A stretch of 64,000 nt of DNA from Euwallacea fornicatus (Eukaryota > Arthropoda > Insecta > Coleoptera > Curculionidae), in contig NW_027096017.1 of assembly GCF_040115645.1 (NCBI RefSeq), forward strand, positions 62,001 to 126,000, read 5' to 3'. Made by a program: the position numbers and the translations under genes. Positions 25,283-39,846 of the stretch are shown here, one piece after another (position 1 is the first letter of the stretch; the number at the start of each line of letters is the position of its first letter). Under the pieces are notes generated by a model. The model was given only the letters and a program-made list of their open reading frames with translations, was not told the DNA's origin and ran no database searches.

Positions 25283-28200
25283 ACCTTCAAAATTTGACCA
25301 CAGAATCACCTCGACGAGCTCTTTAACATGACTAATAATGCTTAAGTCCATCTGGGTAAGTTTTCTAGAAACCGAGTAATTTATGTGTTGAAACACACAT
25401 GTATCGTGACTTTTCAAGCTTTGAACCTCCGTAACTTCGGCAAATGTGCTTCAAATACCTTCAAAATTTGACCACAGAATTATCTCGACGAGCTCTGTAA
25501 CTTGACTTATAATGCTTAAGTCCATCTGGGTAAGTTTTCTAGAAACCGAGTAATTTATGTGCTCAAACACACATCTTTCGTGACTTTTCAAGTTTTGAAC
25601 CTCAGGAATTTCGGCAAATGTGCTTCAAATACCTTCAAAATTTGACCACAGAATCACCTCGGCGAGCTCTTTAACATGACTAGTAATGCTTAAGTCCATC
25701 TGGGTAAGTTTTCTAGAAACCGAGTAATTTATGTGCTCAAACACACATGTATCGTGACTTTTCAAGCTTTGAACCTCCGTAGCATCGGCAAATGTGCTTC
25801 AAATTCCTTCAAAATTTGACCACAGAATCACCTCGACGAGCTCTTTAACATGACTAATAATGCTTAAGTCCATCTGGGCAAGTTTTCTAGAAACCGAGTA
25901 ATTTATGTGCTCAAACACACATGTATCGTGACTTTTCAAGCTTTGAACCTCCGTAGCATCGGCAAATGTGCTTCAAATTCCTTCAAAATTTGACCACAGA
26001 ATCACCTCGACGAGCTCTTTAACATGACTAGTAATGCTTAAGTCCATCTGTGTGAGTTTTCTAGAAACCGTGTAATTGATGTGTTCAAACACACATCTTT
26101 CGTGACTTTTCAAGCTTTGAACATCCGCAGCTCCGGCTAATGTGCTTCAAATACCTTCAAAATTTGACCACAGAATTATCTCGACGAGCTCTGTAACTTG
26201 ACTTATGATGCTTAAGTCCATCTGGGTGAGTTTTCTAGAAACCGAGTAATTGATGTGCTCAAACACACATCTTTCGTGACTTTTCAAGCTTTGAACCTCC
26301 GTGGCTTCGGCAAATGTGCTTCAAATTCCTTCAAAATTTGACCACAGAATCACCTCGACGAGCTCTTTATCATGACTAATAATGCTTAAGTCCATCTGGG
26401 TGAGTTTTCTAGAAACCGAGTAATTTATGTGCTCAAACACACATGTATCGTGACTTTTCAAGCTTTGAACCTCCGTAGCATCGGCAAATGTGCTTCAAAT
26501 TCCTTCAAAATTTGACCACAGAATCACCTCGACGAGCTCTGTAACTTGACTTATAATGCTTAAGTCCATCTGGGTGAGTTTTCTAGAAACCGAGTAATTG
26601 ATGTGTTCAAACACACATCTTCCGTGACTTTTCAAGCTTTGAACCTCCGTAGCATCGGCAAATGTGCTTCAAATACCTTCAAAATTTGACCACAGAATCA
26701 TCTCGACGAGCTCTGTAACTTGACTTATAATGCTTAAGTCCATCTGGGTGAGTTTTCTAGAAACCGAGTAATTGATGTGCTCAAACACACATCTTTCGTG
26801 ACTTTTCAAGCTTTGAACCTCCGTGGCTTCGGCAAATGTGCTTCAAATACCTTCAAAATTTGACCACAGAATCACCTCGACGAGCTCTTTAACATGACTT
26901 ATGATGCTTAAGTCTATCTGGGTGAGTTTTCTAGAAACCGAGTAATTGATGTGCTCCAACACACATCTTTCGTGACTTTTCAAGCTTTGAACCTCCGTAG
27001 CTTCGGCAAATGTGCTTCAAATACCTTCAAAATTTGACCACAGAATCACCTCGACGAGCTCTTTAACATGACTTATGATGCTTAAGTCTATCTGGGTGAG
27101 GTTTCTAGAAACCGAGTAATTTATGCGCTCAAACACACATCTTTCGTGACTTTTCGAGTTTTAAATCTCAGGAACTTCGGCAAATGTGCTTCAAATACCT
27201 TCAAAATTTGACCACAGAATCACCTCGACGAGCTCTTTAACATGACTTATGATGCTTAAGTATATCTGGGTGAGTTTTCTAGAAACCGAGTAATTTATGT
27301 GCTCAAACACACATGTATCGTGACTTTTCAAGCTTTGAACCTCCGTAGCATCGGCAAATGTGCTTCAAATTCCTTCAAAATTTGACCACAGAATCACCTC
27401 GACGAGCTCTTTATCATGACTAATAATGCTTAAGTCCATCTGGGTGAGTTTTCTAGAAACCGAGTAATTTATGTGCTCAAACACACATGTATCGTGACTT
27501 TTCAAGCTTTGAACCTCCGTAGCATCGGCAAATGTGCTTCAAATTCCTTCAAAATTTGACCACAGAATCACCTCGACGAGCTCTTTATCATGACTAATAA
27601 TGCTTAAGTCCATCTGGGTGAGTTTTCTAGAAACCGAGTAATTTATGTGCTCAAACACACATGTATCGTGACTTTTCAAGCTTTGAACCTCCGTAGCATC
27701 GGCAAATGTGCTTCAAATTCCTTCAAAATTTGACCACAGAATCACCTCGACGAGCTCTTTAACATGACTAATAATGCTTAAGTCCATCTGGGCAAGTTTT
27801 CTAGAAACCGAGTAATTTATGTGCTCAAACACACATGTATCGTGACTTTTCAAGCTTTGAACCTCCGTAGCATCGGCAAATGTGCTTCAAATTCCTTCAA
27901 AATTTGACCACAGAATCACCTCGACGAGCTCTTTAACATGACTAATAATGCTTAAGTCCATCTGGGTAAGTTTTCTAGAAACCGAGTAATTTATGTGTTG
28001 AAACACACATGTATCGTGACTTTTCAAGCTTTGAACCTCCGTAACTTCGGCAAATGTGCTTCAAATACCTTCAAAATTTGACCACAGAATTATCTCGACG
28101 AGCTCTGTAACTTGACTTATAATGCTTAAGTCCATCTGGGTAAGTTTTCTAGAAACCGAGTAATTTATGTGCTCAAACACACATCTTTCGTGACTTTTCA

Positions 28201-31200
28201 AGTTTTGAACCTCAGGAACTTCGGCAAATGTGCTTCAAATACCTTCAAAATTTGACCACAGAATCACCTCGGCGAGCTCTTTAACATGACTAATAATGCT
28301 TAAGTCCATCTGGGTAAGTTTTCTAGAAATCGAGTAATTTATGTGTTCAAACACACATGTATCGTGACTTTTCAAGCTTTGAACCTCCGTAGCATCGGCA
28401 AATGTGCTTCAAATTCCTTCAAAATTTGACCACAGAATCACCTCGACGAGCTCTTTATCATGACTAATAATGCTTAAGTCGATCTGGGTGAGTTTTCTAG
28501 AAACCGAGTAATTTATGTGCTCAAACACACATCTTTCGTGACTTTTCAAGTTTTGAACCTCAGGAATTTCGGCAAATGTGCTTCAAATACCTTCAAAATT
28601 TGACCACAGAATCACCTCGACGAGCTCTTTAACATGACTTATGATGCTTAAGTCTATCTGGGTGAGTTTTCTAGAAACCGAGTAATTGATGTGCTCAAAC
28701 ACACATCTTTCGTGACTTTTCAAGCTTTGAACCTCCGTGGCTTCGGCAAATGTGCTTCAAATACCTTCAAAATTTGACCACAGAATCACCTCGACAAGCT
28801 CTTTAACATGACTTATGATGCTTAAGTCTATCTGGGTGAGTTTTCTAGAAACCGAGTAATTGATGTGCTCAAACACACATCTTTCGTGACTTTTCAAGAT
28901 TTGAACTTCCGTAGCTTCGGCAAATGTGCTTCAAATACCTTCAAAATTTGACCACAGAATCACCTCGACGAGCTCTTTAACATGACTAATAATGCTTAAG
29001 TCCATCTGGGTGAGTTTTCTAGAAACCGAGTAATTTATGCGCTCAAACACACATCTTTCGTGACTTTTCAAGTTTTAAATCTCAGGAACTTCGGCAAATG
29101 TGCTTCAAATACCTTCAAAATTTGACCACAGAATCACCTCGACGAGCTCTGTAACTTGACTTATAATGCTTAAGTCCATCTGGGTGAGTTTTCTAGAAAC
29201 CGAGTAATTGATGTGTTCAAACACACATCTTTCGTGACTTTTCAAGCTTTGAACCTCCGTAGCATCGGCAAATGTGCTTCAAATACCTTCAAAATTTGAC
29301 CACAGAATTATCTCGACGAGCTCTGTAACTTGACTTATGATGCTTAAGTCCATCTGGGTGAGTTTTCTAGAAACCGAGTAATTGATGTGCTCAAACACAC
29401 ATCTTTCGTGACTTTTCAAGCTTTGAACCTCCGTGGCTTCGGCAAATGTGCTTCAAATTCCTTCAAAATTTGACCACAGAATCACCTCGACGAGCTCTTT
29501 ATCATGACTAATAATGCTTAAGTCCATCTGGGTGAGTTTTCTAGAAACCGAGTAATTTATGTGCTCAAACACACATGTATCGTGACTTTTCAAGCTTTGA
29601 ACCTCCGTAGCATCGGCAAATGTGCTTCAAATTCCTTCAAAATTTGACCACAGAATCACCTCGACGAGCTCTGTAACTTGACTTATAACGCTTAAGTCCA
29701 TCTGGGTGAGTTTTCTAGAAACCGAGTAATTTATGTGCTCAAACACACATCTTTCGTGACTTTTCAAGCTTTGAACCTCCGTAGCATCGGCAAATGTGCT
29801 TCAAATACCTTCAAAATTTGACCACAGAATCACCTCGACGAGCTCTTTAACATGACTTATGATGCTTAAGTCTATCTGGGTGAGTTTTCTAGAAACCGAG
29901 TAATTTATGCGCTCAAACACACATCTTTCGTGACTTTTCAAGTTTTAAATCTCAGGAACTTCGGCAAATGTGCTTCAAATACCTTCAAAATTTGACCACA
30001 GAATCACCTCGACGAGCTCTTTAACATGACTTATGATGCTTAAGTCTATCTGGGTGAGTTTTCTAGAAACCGAGTAATTGATGTGCTCAAACACACATCT
30101 TTCGTGACTTTTCAAGTTTTAAATCTCAGGAACTTCGGCAAATGTGCTTCAAATTCCTTCAAAATTTGACCACAGAATCACCTCGACGAGCTCTTTAACA
30201 TGACTTATGATGCTTAAGTCTATCTGGGTGAGTTTTCTAGAAACCGAGTAATTGATGTGCTCAAACACACATCTTTCGTGACTTTTCAAGATTTGAACTT
30301 CCGTAGCTTCGGCAAATGTGCTTCAAATACCTTCAAAATTTGACCACAGAATCACCTCGACGAGCTCTTTAACATGACTTATGATGCTTAAGTCTATCTG
30401 GGTGAGTTTTCTAGAAACCGAGTAATTTATGTGCTCAAACACACATGTATCGTGACTTTTCAAGCTTTGAACCTCCGTAGCATCGGCAAATGTGCTTCAA
30501 ATTCCTTCAAAATTTGACCACAGAATCACCTCGACGAGCTCTTTAACATGACTAATAATGCTTAAGACCATCTGGGTAAGTTTTCTAGAAACCGAGTAAT
30601 TTATGTGTTCAAACACACATGTATCGTGACTTTTCAAGCTTTGAACCTCCGAAACTTCGGCAAATGTGCTTCAAATACCTTCAAAATTTGACCACAGAAT
30701 TATCTCGACGAGCTCTGTAACTTGACTTATAATGCTAAAGTCTATCTGGGTGAGTTTTCTAGAAACCGAGTAATTTATGTGCTCAAACACACATCTTTCG
30801 TGACTTTTCAAGTTTTAAATCTCAGGAACTTCGGCAAATGTGCTTCAAATACCTTCAAAATTTGACCACAGAATCACCTCGACGAGCTCTTTAACATGAC
30901 TTATGATGCTTAAGTCTATCTGGGTGAGTTTTCTAGAAACCGAGTAATTTATGTGTTCAAACACACATGTATCGTGACTTTTCAAGCTTTGAACCTCCGT
31001 AACTTCGGCAAATGTGCTTCAAATACCTTCAAAATTTGACCACAGAATCATCTCAACGAGCTCTGTAACTTGACTTATAATGCTTAAGTCCATCTGGGTA
31101 AGTTTTCTAGAAACCGAGTAATTTATGTGCTCAAACACACATCTTTCGTGACTTTTCAAGTTTTGAACCTCAGGAACTTCGGCAAATGTGCTTCAAATAC

Positions 31201-34200
31201 CTTTAAAATTTGACCACAGAATCACCTCGACGAGCTCTTTAACATGACTAGTAATGCTTAAGTCCATCTGGGTGAGTTTTCTAGAAACCGAGTAATTTAT
31301 GTGGTCAAACACACATCTTTCGTGACTTTTCAAGCTTTGAACCTCCGTAACTTCGGCAAATGTGCTTCAAATACCTTCAAAATTTGACCACAGAATCACC
31401 TCGACGAGCTCTTTAACATGACTTATGATGCTTAAGTCTATCTGGGTGAGTTTTCTAGAAACCGAGTAATTTATGTGCTCAAACACATATCTTTCGTGAC
31501 TTTTCAAGCTTTGAACCTCCGTAGCTTCGGCAAATGTGCTTCAAATACCTTCAAAATTTGACCACAGAATCACCTCGACGAGCTGTTTAACATGACTTAT
31601 GATGCTTAAGTCTATCTGGGTGAGTTTTCTAGAAACCGAGTAATTTATGTGCTCAAACACACATCTTTCGTGACTTTTCAAGTTTTGAACCTCAGGAACT
31701 TCGGCAAATGTGCTTCAAATACCTTCAAAATTTGACCACAGAATCACCTCGACGAGCTCTTTAACATGACTAATAATGCTTAAGTCCATCTGGGTAAGTT
31801 TTCTAGAAATCGAGTAATTTATGTGTTCAAACACACATGTATCGTGACTTTTCAAGCTTTGAACCTCCGTAACTTCGGCAAATGTGCTTCAAATTCCTTC
31901 AAAATTTGACCACAGAATCACCTCGACGAGCTCTTTAACATGACTAATAATGCTTAAGACCATCTGGGTAAGTTTTCTAGAAACCGAGTAATTTATGTGT
32001 TCAAACACACATGTATCGTGACTTTTCAAGCTTTGAACCTCCGTAGCATCGGCAAATGTGCTTCAAATACCTTCAAAATTTGACCACAGAATTATCTCGA
32101 CGAGCTCTGTAACTTGACTTATAATGCTAAAGTCTATCTGGGTGAGTTTTCTAGAAACCGAGTAATTTATGTGCTCAAACACACATCTTTCGTGACTTTT
32201 CAAGTTTTGAACTTCCGTAGCTTCGGCAAATGTGCTTCAAATACCTTCAAAATTTGACCACAGAATCACCTCGACGAGCTCTTTAACATGACTAATAATG
32301 CTTAAGTCCATCTGGGTAAGTTTTCTAGAAATCGAGTAATTTATGTGTTCAAACACACATGTATCGTGACTTTTCAAGCTTTGAACCTCCGTAGCATCGG
32401 CAAATGTGCTTCAAATTCCTTCAAAATTTGACCACAGAATCACCTCGACGAGCTCTTTAACATGACTTATGATGCTTAAGTCTATCTGGGTGAGTTTTCT
32501 AGAAACCGAGTAATTGATGTGCTCAAACACACATCTTTCGTGACTTTTCAAGCTTTGAACCTCCGTAGCTTCGGCAAATGTGCTTCAAATACCTTCAAAA
32601 TTTGACCACAGAATCACCTCGACGAGCTCTTTAACATGACTTATGATGCTTAAGTCTATCTGGGTGAGTTTTCTAGAAACCGAGTAATTGATGTGCTCAA
32701 ACACACATCTTTCGTGACTTTTCAAGTTTTAAATCTCAGGAACTTCGGCAAATGTGCTTCAAATACCTTCAAAATTTGACCACAGAATCACCTCGACGAG
32801 CTCTTTAACATGACTTATGATGCTTAAGTCCATCTGGGTGAGTTTTCTAGAAATCGAGTAATTTATGTGTTCAAACACACATGTATCGTGACTTTTCAAG
32901 CTTTGAACCTCCGTAGCATCGGCAAATGTGCTTCAAATTCCTTCAAAATTTGACCACAGAATCACCTCGACGAGCTCTTTAACATGACTTATGATGCTTA
33001 AGTCTATCTGGGTGAGTTTTCTAGAAACCGAGTAATTGATGTGCTCAAACACACATCTTTCGTGACTTTTCAAGATTTGAACTTCCGTAGCTTCGGCAAA
33101 TGTGCTTCAAATACCTTCAAAATTTGACCACAGAATCACCTCGACGAGCTCTTTAACATGACTTATGATGCTTAAGTCTATCTGGGTGAGTTTTCTAGAA
33201 ACCGAGTAATTTATGTGCTCAAACACACATGTATCGTGACTTTTCAAGCTTTGAACCTCCGTAGCATCGGCAAATGTGCTTCAAATTCCTTCAAAATTTG
33301 ACCACAGAATCACCTCGACGAGCTCTTTAACATGACTAATAATGCTTAAGACCATCTGGGTAAGTTTTCTAGAAACCGAGTAATTTATGTGTTCAAACAC
33401 ACATGTATCGTGACTTTTCAAGCTTTGAACCTCCGAAACTTCGGCAAATGTGCTTCAAATACCTTCAAAATTTGACCACAGAATTATCTCGACGAGCTCT
33501 GTAACTTGACTTATAATGCTAAAGTCTATCTGGGTGAGTTTTCTAGAAACCGAGTAATTTATGTGTTCAAACACACATCTTTCGTGACTTTTCAAGTTTT
33601 GAACCTCAGGAACTTCGGCAAATGTGCTTCAAATACCTTTAAAATTTGACCACAGAATCACCTCGACGAGCTCTTTAACATGACTAGTAATGCTTAAGTC
33701 CATCTGGGTGAGTTTTCTAGAAACCGAGTAATTTATGTGGTCAAACACACATCTTTCGTGACTTTTCAAGCTTTGAACCTCCGTAACTTCGGCAAATGTG
33801 CTTCAAATACCTTCAAAATTTGACCACAGAATCATCTCAACGAGCTCTGTAACTTGACTTATAATGCTTAAGTCTATCTGGGTGAGTTTTCTAGAAACCG
33901 AGTAATTTATGTGCTCAAACACACATCTTTCGTGACTTTTCAAGTTTTGAACCTCAGGAACTTCGGCAAATGTGCTTCAAATACCTTCAAAATTTGACCA
34001 CAGAATCACCTCGGCGAGCTCTTTAACATGACTAATAATGCTTAAGACCATCTGGGTAAGTTTTCTAGAAACCTAGTAATTTATGTGTTCAAACACACAT
34101 GTATCGTGACTTTTCAAGCTTTGAACCTCCGAAACTTCGGCAAATGTGCTTCAAATACCTTCAAAATTTGACCACAGAATTATCTCGACGAGCTCTGTAA

Positions 34201-34278
34201 CTTGACTTATAATGCTAAAGTCTATCTGGGTGAGTTTTCTAGAAACCGAGTAATTTATGTGGTCAAACACACATCTTT

Positions 34279-35322
34279 CGTGACTTTTCAAGCTTTGAAC
34301 CTCCGTAACTTCGGCAAATGTGCTTCAAATACCTTCAAAATTTGACCACAGAATCACGTCGACGAGCTCTTTAACATGACTTATGATGCTTAAGTCTATC
34401 TGGGTGAGTTTTCTAGAAACCGAGTAATTTATGTGGTCAAACACACATCTTTCGTGACTTTTCAAGCTTTGAACCTCCGTAACTTCGGCAAATGTGCTTC
34501 AAATACCTTCAAAATTTGACCACAGAATCACCTCGGCGAGCTCTTTAACATGACTTATGATGCTTAAGTCTATCTGGGTGAGTTTTCTAGAAACCGAGTA
34601 ATTGATGTGCTCAAACACACATCTTTCGTGACTTTTCAAGTTTTAAATCTCAGGAACTTCGGCAAATGTGCTTCAAATACCTTCAAAATTTGACCACAGA
34701 ATCACCTCGACGAGCTCTTTAACATGACTTATGATGCTTAAGTCTATCTGGGTGAGTTTTCTAGAAACCGAGTAATTTATGTGGTCAAACACACATCTTT
34801 CGTGACTTTTCAAGCTTTGAACCTCCGTAACTTCGGCAAATGTGCTTCAAATACCTTCAAAATTTGACCACAGAATCACCTCGACGAGCTCTTTAACATG
34901 ACTTATGATGCTTAAGTCTATCTGGGTGAGTTTTCTAGAAACCGAGTAATTTATGTGGTCAAACACACATCTTTCGTGACTTTTCAAGCTTTGAACCTCC
35001 GTAACTTCGGCAAATGTGCTTCAAATACCTTCAAAATTTGACCACAGAATCACCTCGGCGAGCTCTTTAACATGACTTATGATGCTTAAGTCTATCTGGG
35101 TGAGTTTTCTAGAAACCGAGTAATTGATGTGCTCAAACACACATCTTTCGTGACTTTTCAAGTTTTAAATCTCAGGAACTTCGGCAAATGTGCTTCAAAT
35201 ACCTTCAAAATTTGACCACAGAATCACCTCGACGAGCTCTTTAACATGACTTATGATGCTTAAGTCTATCTGGGTGAGTTTTCTAGAAACCGAGTAATTG
35301 ATGTGCTCAAACACACATCTTT
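34279..35322. repeat. 3-unit higher-order repeat, two copies of 522 bp
   Basis: The order is GTAACTT, then GTAACTT with GGCGAG, then a TTTTAAATCTC unit. It occurs at 34279-34800 and again at 34801-35322. The first copy has the private CACGTCGAC near 34359, where the second has CACCTCGAC. All six units carry GACTTATGAT and TCTATCTGGG, so this is a subtype-homogeneous block. Confidence 0.85.
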
Positions 35323-35496
35323 CGTGACTTTTCAAGATTTGAACTTCCGTAGCTTCGGCAAATGTGCTTCAAATACCTTCAAAATTTGACCACAGAATCA
35401 CCTCGACGAGCTCTTTAACATGACTTATGATGCTTAAGTCTATCTGGGTGAGTTTTCTAGAAACCGAGTAATTGATGTGCTCAAACACACATCTTT

Positions 35497-36366
35497 CGTG
35501 ACTTTTCAAGTTTTAAATCTCAGGAACTTCGGCAAATGTGCTTCAAATACCTTCAAAATTTGACCACAGAATCACCTCGACGAGCTCTTTAACATGACTT
35601 ATGATGCTTAAGTCTATCTGGGTGAGTTTTCTAGAAACCGAGTAATTTATGTGGTCAAACACACATCTTTCGAGACTTTTCAAGCTTTGAACCTCCGTAA
35701 CTTCGGCAAATGTGCTTCAAATACCTTCAAAATTTGACCACAGAATCACCTCGACGAGCTCTTTAACATGACTAATAATGCTTAAGTCCATCTGGGTGAG
35801 TTTTCTAGAAACCGAGTAATTTATGTGGTCAAACACACATCTTTCGTGACTTTTCAAGCTTTGAACCTCCGTAGCTTCGGCAAATGTGCTTCAAATACCT
35901 TCAAAATTTGACCACAGAATCACCTCGACGAGCTCTTTAACATGACTTATGATGCTTAAGTCTATCTGGGTGAGTTTTCTAGAAACCGAGTAATTGATGT
36001 GCTCAAACACACATCTTTCGTGACTTTTCAAGTTTTAAATCTCAGGAACTTCGGCAAATGTGCTTCAAATACCTTCAAAATTTGACCACAGAATCACCTC
36101 GACGAGCTCTTTAACATGACTTATGATGCTTAAGTCTATCTGGGTGAGTTTTCTAGAAACCGAGTAATTTATGTGGTCAAACACACATCTTTCGAGACTT
36201 TTCAAGCTTTGAACCTCCGTAACTTCGGCAAATGTGCTTCAAATACCTTCAAAATTTGACCACAGAATCACCTCGACGAGCTCTTTAACATGACTAATAA
36301 TGCTTAAGTCCATCTGGGTGAGTTTTCTAGAAACCGAGTAATTTATGTGCTCAAACACACATCTTT
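35497..36366. repeat. 3-unit repeat marked by CGAGAC units
   Basis: A TTTTAAATCTC unit (35497) followed by a CGAGAC / GTAACTT unit (35671) is repeated 522 bp later (36019, 36193). The third unit is an AGCTT unit at 35845, but the copies part at 36367, where a TTTTTAACC unit appears. A third CGAGAC unit, with the private GCATTGAACC, lies at 36889. CGAGAC and the zone 3 start CGAGTC share the G-to-A change at unit position 4. Confidence 0.75.
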
Positions 36367-37062
36367 CGTGACTTTTCAAGTTTTTAACCTCCGTAGCTTC
36401 GGCAAATGTGCTTCAAATACCTTCAAAATTTGACCACAGAATCACCTCGACGAGCTCTTTAACATGACTTATGATGCTTAAGTCTATCTGGGTGAGTTTT
36501 CTAGAAACCGAGTAATTTATGTGGTCAAACACACATCTTTCGTGACTTTTCAAGCTTTGAACCTCCGTAGCTTCGGCAAATGTGCTTCACATACCTTCAA
36601 AATTTGACCACAGAATCACCTCGACGAGCTCTTTAACATGACTTACGATGCTTAAGTCTATCTGGGTGAGTTTTCTAGAAACCGAGTAATTGATGTGCTC
36701 AAACACACATCTTTCGTGACTTTTCAAGATTTGAACTTCCGTAGCTTCGGCAAATGTGCTTCAAATACCTTCAAAATTTGACCACAGAATCACCTCGACG
36801 AGCTCTTTAACATGACTTATGATGCTTAAGTCTATCTGGGTGAGTTTTCTAGAAACCGAGTAATTTATGTGGTCAAACACACATCTTTCGAGACTTTTCA
36901 AGCATTGAACCTCCGTAACTTCGGCAAATGTGCTTCAAATACCTTCAAAATTTGACCACAGAATCACCTCGACGAGCTCTTTAACATGACTTATGATGCT
37001 TAAGTCTATCTGGGTGAGTTTTCTAGAAACCGAGTAATTTATGTGCTCAAACACACATCTTT

Positions 37063-37584
37063 CGTGACTTTTCAAGTTTTAAATCTCAGGAACTTCGGCA
37101 AATGTGCTTCAAATACCTTCAAAATTTGACCACAGAATCACCTCGACGAGCTCTTTAACATGACTAATAATGCTTAAGTCCATCTGGGTGAGTTTTCTAG
37201 AAACCGAGTAATTTATGTGCTCAAACACACATCTTTCGTGACTTTTCAAGTTTTAAATCTCAGGAACTTCGGCAAATGTGCTTCAAATACCTTCAAAATT
37301 TGACCACAGAATCACCTCGACGAGCTATTTAACATGACTAATAATGCTTAAGTCCATCTGGGTGAGTTTTCTAGAAACCGAGTAATTTATGTGCTCAAAC
37401 ACACATCTTTCGTGACTTTTCAAGTTTTAAATCTCAGGAACTTCGGCAAATGTGCTTCAAATACCTTCAAAATTTGACCACAGAATCACCTCGACGAGCT
37501 CTTTAACATGACTTATGATGCTTAAGTCTATCTGGGTGAGTTTTCTAGAAACCGAGTAATTGATGTGCTCAAACACACATCTTT
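37063..37584. repeat. Three consecutive TTTTAAATCTC units (single-unit expansion)
   Basis: Units at 37063, 37237 and 37411 all have the TTTTAAATCTCAGG head. The first two are the same through their tails apart from CGAGCTATTT near 37325. The third switches to GACTTATGAT and TCTATC in its second half. This is one of the few places where the repeat period drops to a single unit, and it fits a one-unit slippage or unequal exchange. Confidence 0.75.
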
Positions 37585-39846
37585 CGTGACTTTTCAAGGT
37601 TTGAACCTCCGTAACTTCGGCAAATGTGCTTCAAATACCTTCAAAATTTGACCACAGAATCACCTCGACGAGCTCTTTAACATGACTAATAATGCTTAAG
37701 TCCATCTGGGTGAGTTTTCTAGAAACCGAGTAATTTATGTGCTCAAACACACATCTTTCGTGACTTTTCAAGCTTTGAACCTCCGTAGCTTCGGCAAATG
37801 TGCTTCAAATACCTTCAAAATTTGACCACAGAATCACCTCGACGAGCTCTTTAACATGACTTATGATGCTTAAGTCTATCTGGGTGAGTTTTCTAGAAAC
37901 CGAGTAATTGATGTGCTCAAACACACATCTTTCGTGACTTTTCAAGATTTGAACTTCCGTAGCTTCGGCAAATGTGCTTCAAATACCTTCAAAATTTGAC
38001 CACAGAATCACCTCGACGAGCTCTTTAACATGACTTATGATGCTTAAGTCCATCTGGGTAAGTTTTCTAGAAATCGAGTAATTTATGTGTTCAAACACAC
38101 ATGTATCGTGACTTTTCAAGCTTTGAACCTCCGTAGCATCGGCAAATGTGCTTCAAATTCCTTCAAAATTTGACCACAGAATCACCTCGACGAGCTCTTT
38201 AACATGACTTATGATGCTTAAGTCTATCTGGGTGAGTTTTCTAGAAACCGAGTAATTGATGTGCTCAAACACACATCTTTCGTGACTTTTCAAGCTTTGA
38301 ACCTCCGTAGCTTCGGCAAATGTGCTTCAAATACCTTCAAAATTTGACCACAGAATCACCTCGACGAGCTCTTTAACATGACTTATGATGCTTAAGTCTA
38401 TCTGGGTGAGTTTTCTAGAAACCGAGTAATTGATGTGCTCAAACACACATCTTTCGTGACTTTTCAAGTTTTAAATCTCAGGAACTTCGGCAAATGTGCT
38501 TCAAATACCTTCAAAATTTGACCACAGAATCACCTCGACGAGCTCTTTAACATGACTTATGATGCTTAAGTCCATCTGGGTGAGTTTTCTAGAAATCGAG
38601 TAATTTATGTGTTCAAACACACATGTATCGTGACTTTTCAAGCTTTGAACCTCCGTAGCATCGGCAAATGTGCTTCAAATTCCTTCAAAATTTGACCACA
38701 GAATCACCTCGACGAGCTCTTTAACATGACTTATGATGCTTAAGTCTATCTGGGTGAGTTTTCTAGAAACCGAGTAATTGATGTGCTCAAACACACATCT
38801 TTCGTGACTTTTCAAGTTTTAAATCTCAGGAACTTCGGCAAATGTGCTTCAAATTCCTTCAAAATTTGACCACAGAATCACCTCGACGAGCTCTTTAACA
38901 TGACTTATGATGCTTAAGTCTATCTGGGTGAGTTTTCTAGAAACCGAGTAATTTATGTGCTCAAACACACATGTATCGTGACTTTTCAAGCTTTGAACCT
39001 CCGTAGCATCGGCAAATGTGCTTCAAATTCCTTCAAAATTTGACCACAGAATCACCTCGACGAGCTCTTTAACATGACTTATGATGCTTAAGTCTATCTG
39101 GGTAAGTTTTCTAGAAACCGAGTAATTTATGTGTTCAAACACACATGTATCGTGACTTTTCAAGCTTTGAACCTCCGTAACTTCGGCAAATGTGCTTCAA
39201 ATACCTTCAAAATTTGACCACAGAATCATCTCAACGAGCTCTGTAACTTGACTTATAATGCTTAAGTCCATCTGGGTAAGTTTTCTAGAAACCGAGTAAT
39301 TTATGTGCTCAAACACACATCTTTCGTGACTTTTCAAGTTTTGAACCTCAGGAACTTCGGCAAATGTGCTTCAAATACCTTCAAAATTTGACCACAGAAT
39401 CACCTCGGCGAGCTCTTTAACATGACTAATAATGCTTAAGACCATCTGGGTAAGTTTTCTAGAAACCGAGTAATTTATGTGTTCAAACACACATGTATCG
39501 TGACTTTTCAAGCTTTGAACCTCCGAAACTTCGGCAAATGTGCTTCAAATACCTTCAAAATTTGACCACAGAATTATCTCGACGAGCTCTGTAACTTGAC
39601 TTATAATGCTAAAGTCTATCTGGGTGAGTTTTCTAGAAACCGAGTAATTTATGTGCTCAAACACACATCTTTCGTGACTTTTCAAGTTTTAAATCTCAGG
39701 AACTTCGGCAAATGTGCTTCAAATACCTTCAAAATTTGACCACAGAATCACCTCGACGAGCTCTTTAACATGACTTATGATGCTTAAGTCTATCTGGGTG
39801 AGTTTTCTAGAAACCGAGTAATTTATGTGTTCAAACACACATGTAT

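Larger units (their letters stand above)
1..26274. repeat. Subtype zone 1: AGCAT / TGTGTGAG / GCAGCTCCGG units
   Basis: About 151 units. Marks of this zone are the GTAGCATCGG head, the TCTGTGTGAG segment, the CGTGTAATT variant and the 11 GCAGCTCCGGCTAATG units. The last of those 11 starts at 26101. CCGTAACTT heads are not seen until the unit at 25405, and CCGTAACG heads are absent. The zone contains 4- and 5-unit HORs at its start, a 34-unit-spaced duplication, a 16-unit tandem HOR and a 4-unit duplication with a visible crossover point. It holds nothing besides satellite. The border is set by marker loss and is approximate. Confidence 0.8.

Noticed and set aside
25381..25404. Mobile-element target site at the GTGTTGAAAC variant
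   Set aside because: The same variant recurs 15 units later (near 27997) with the register intact, so it is a shared substitution and not an insertion scar.
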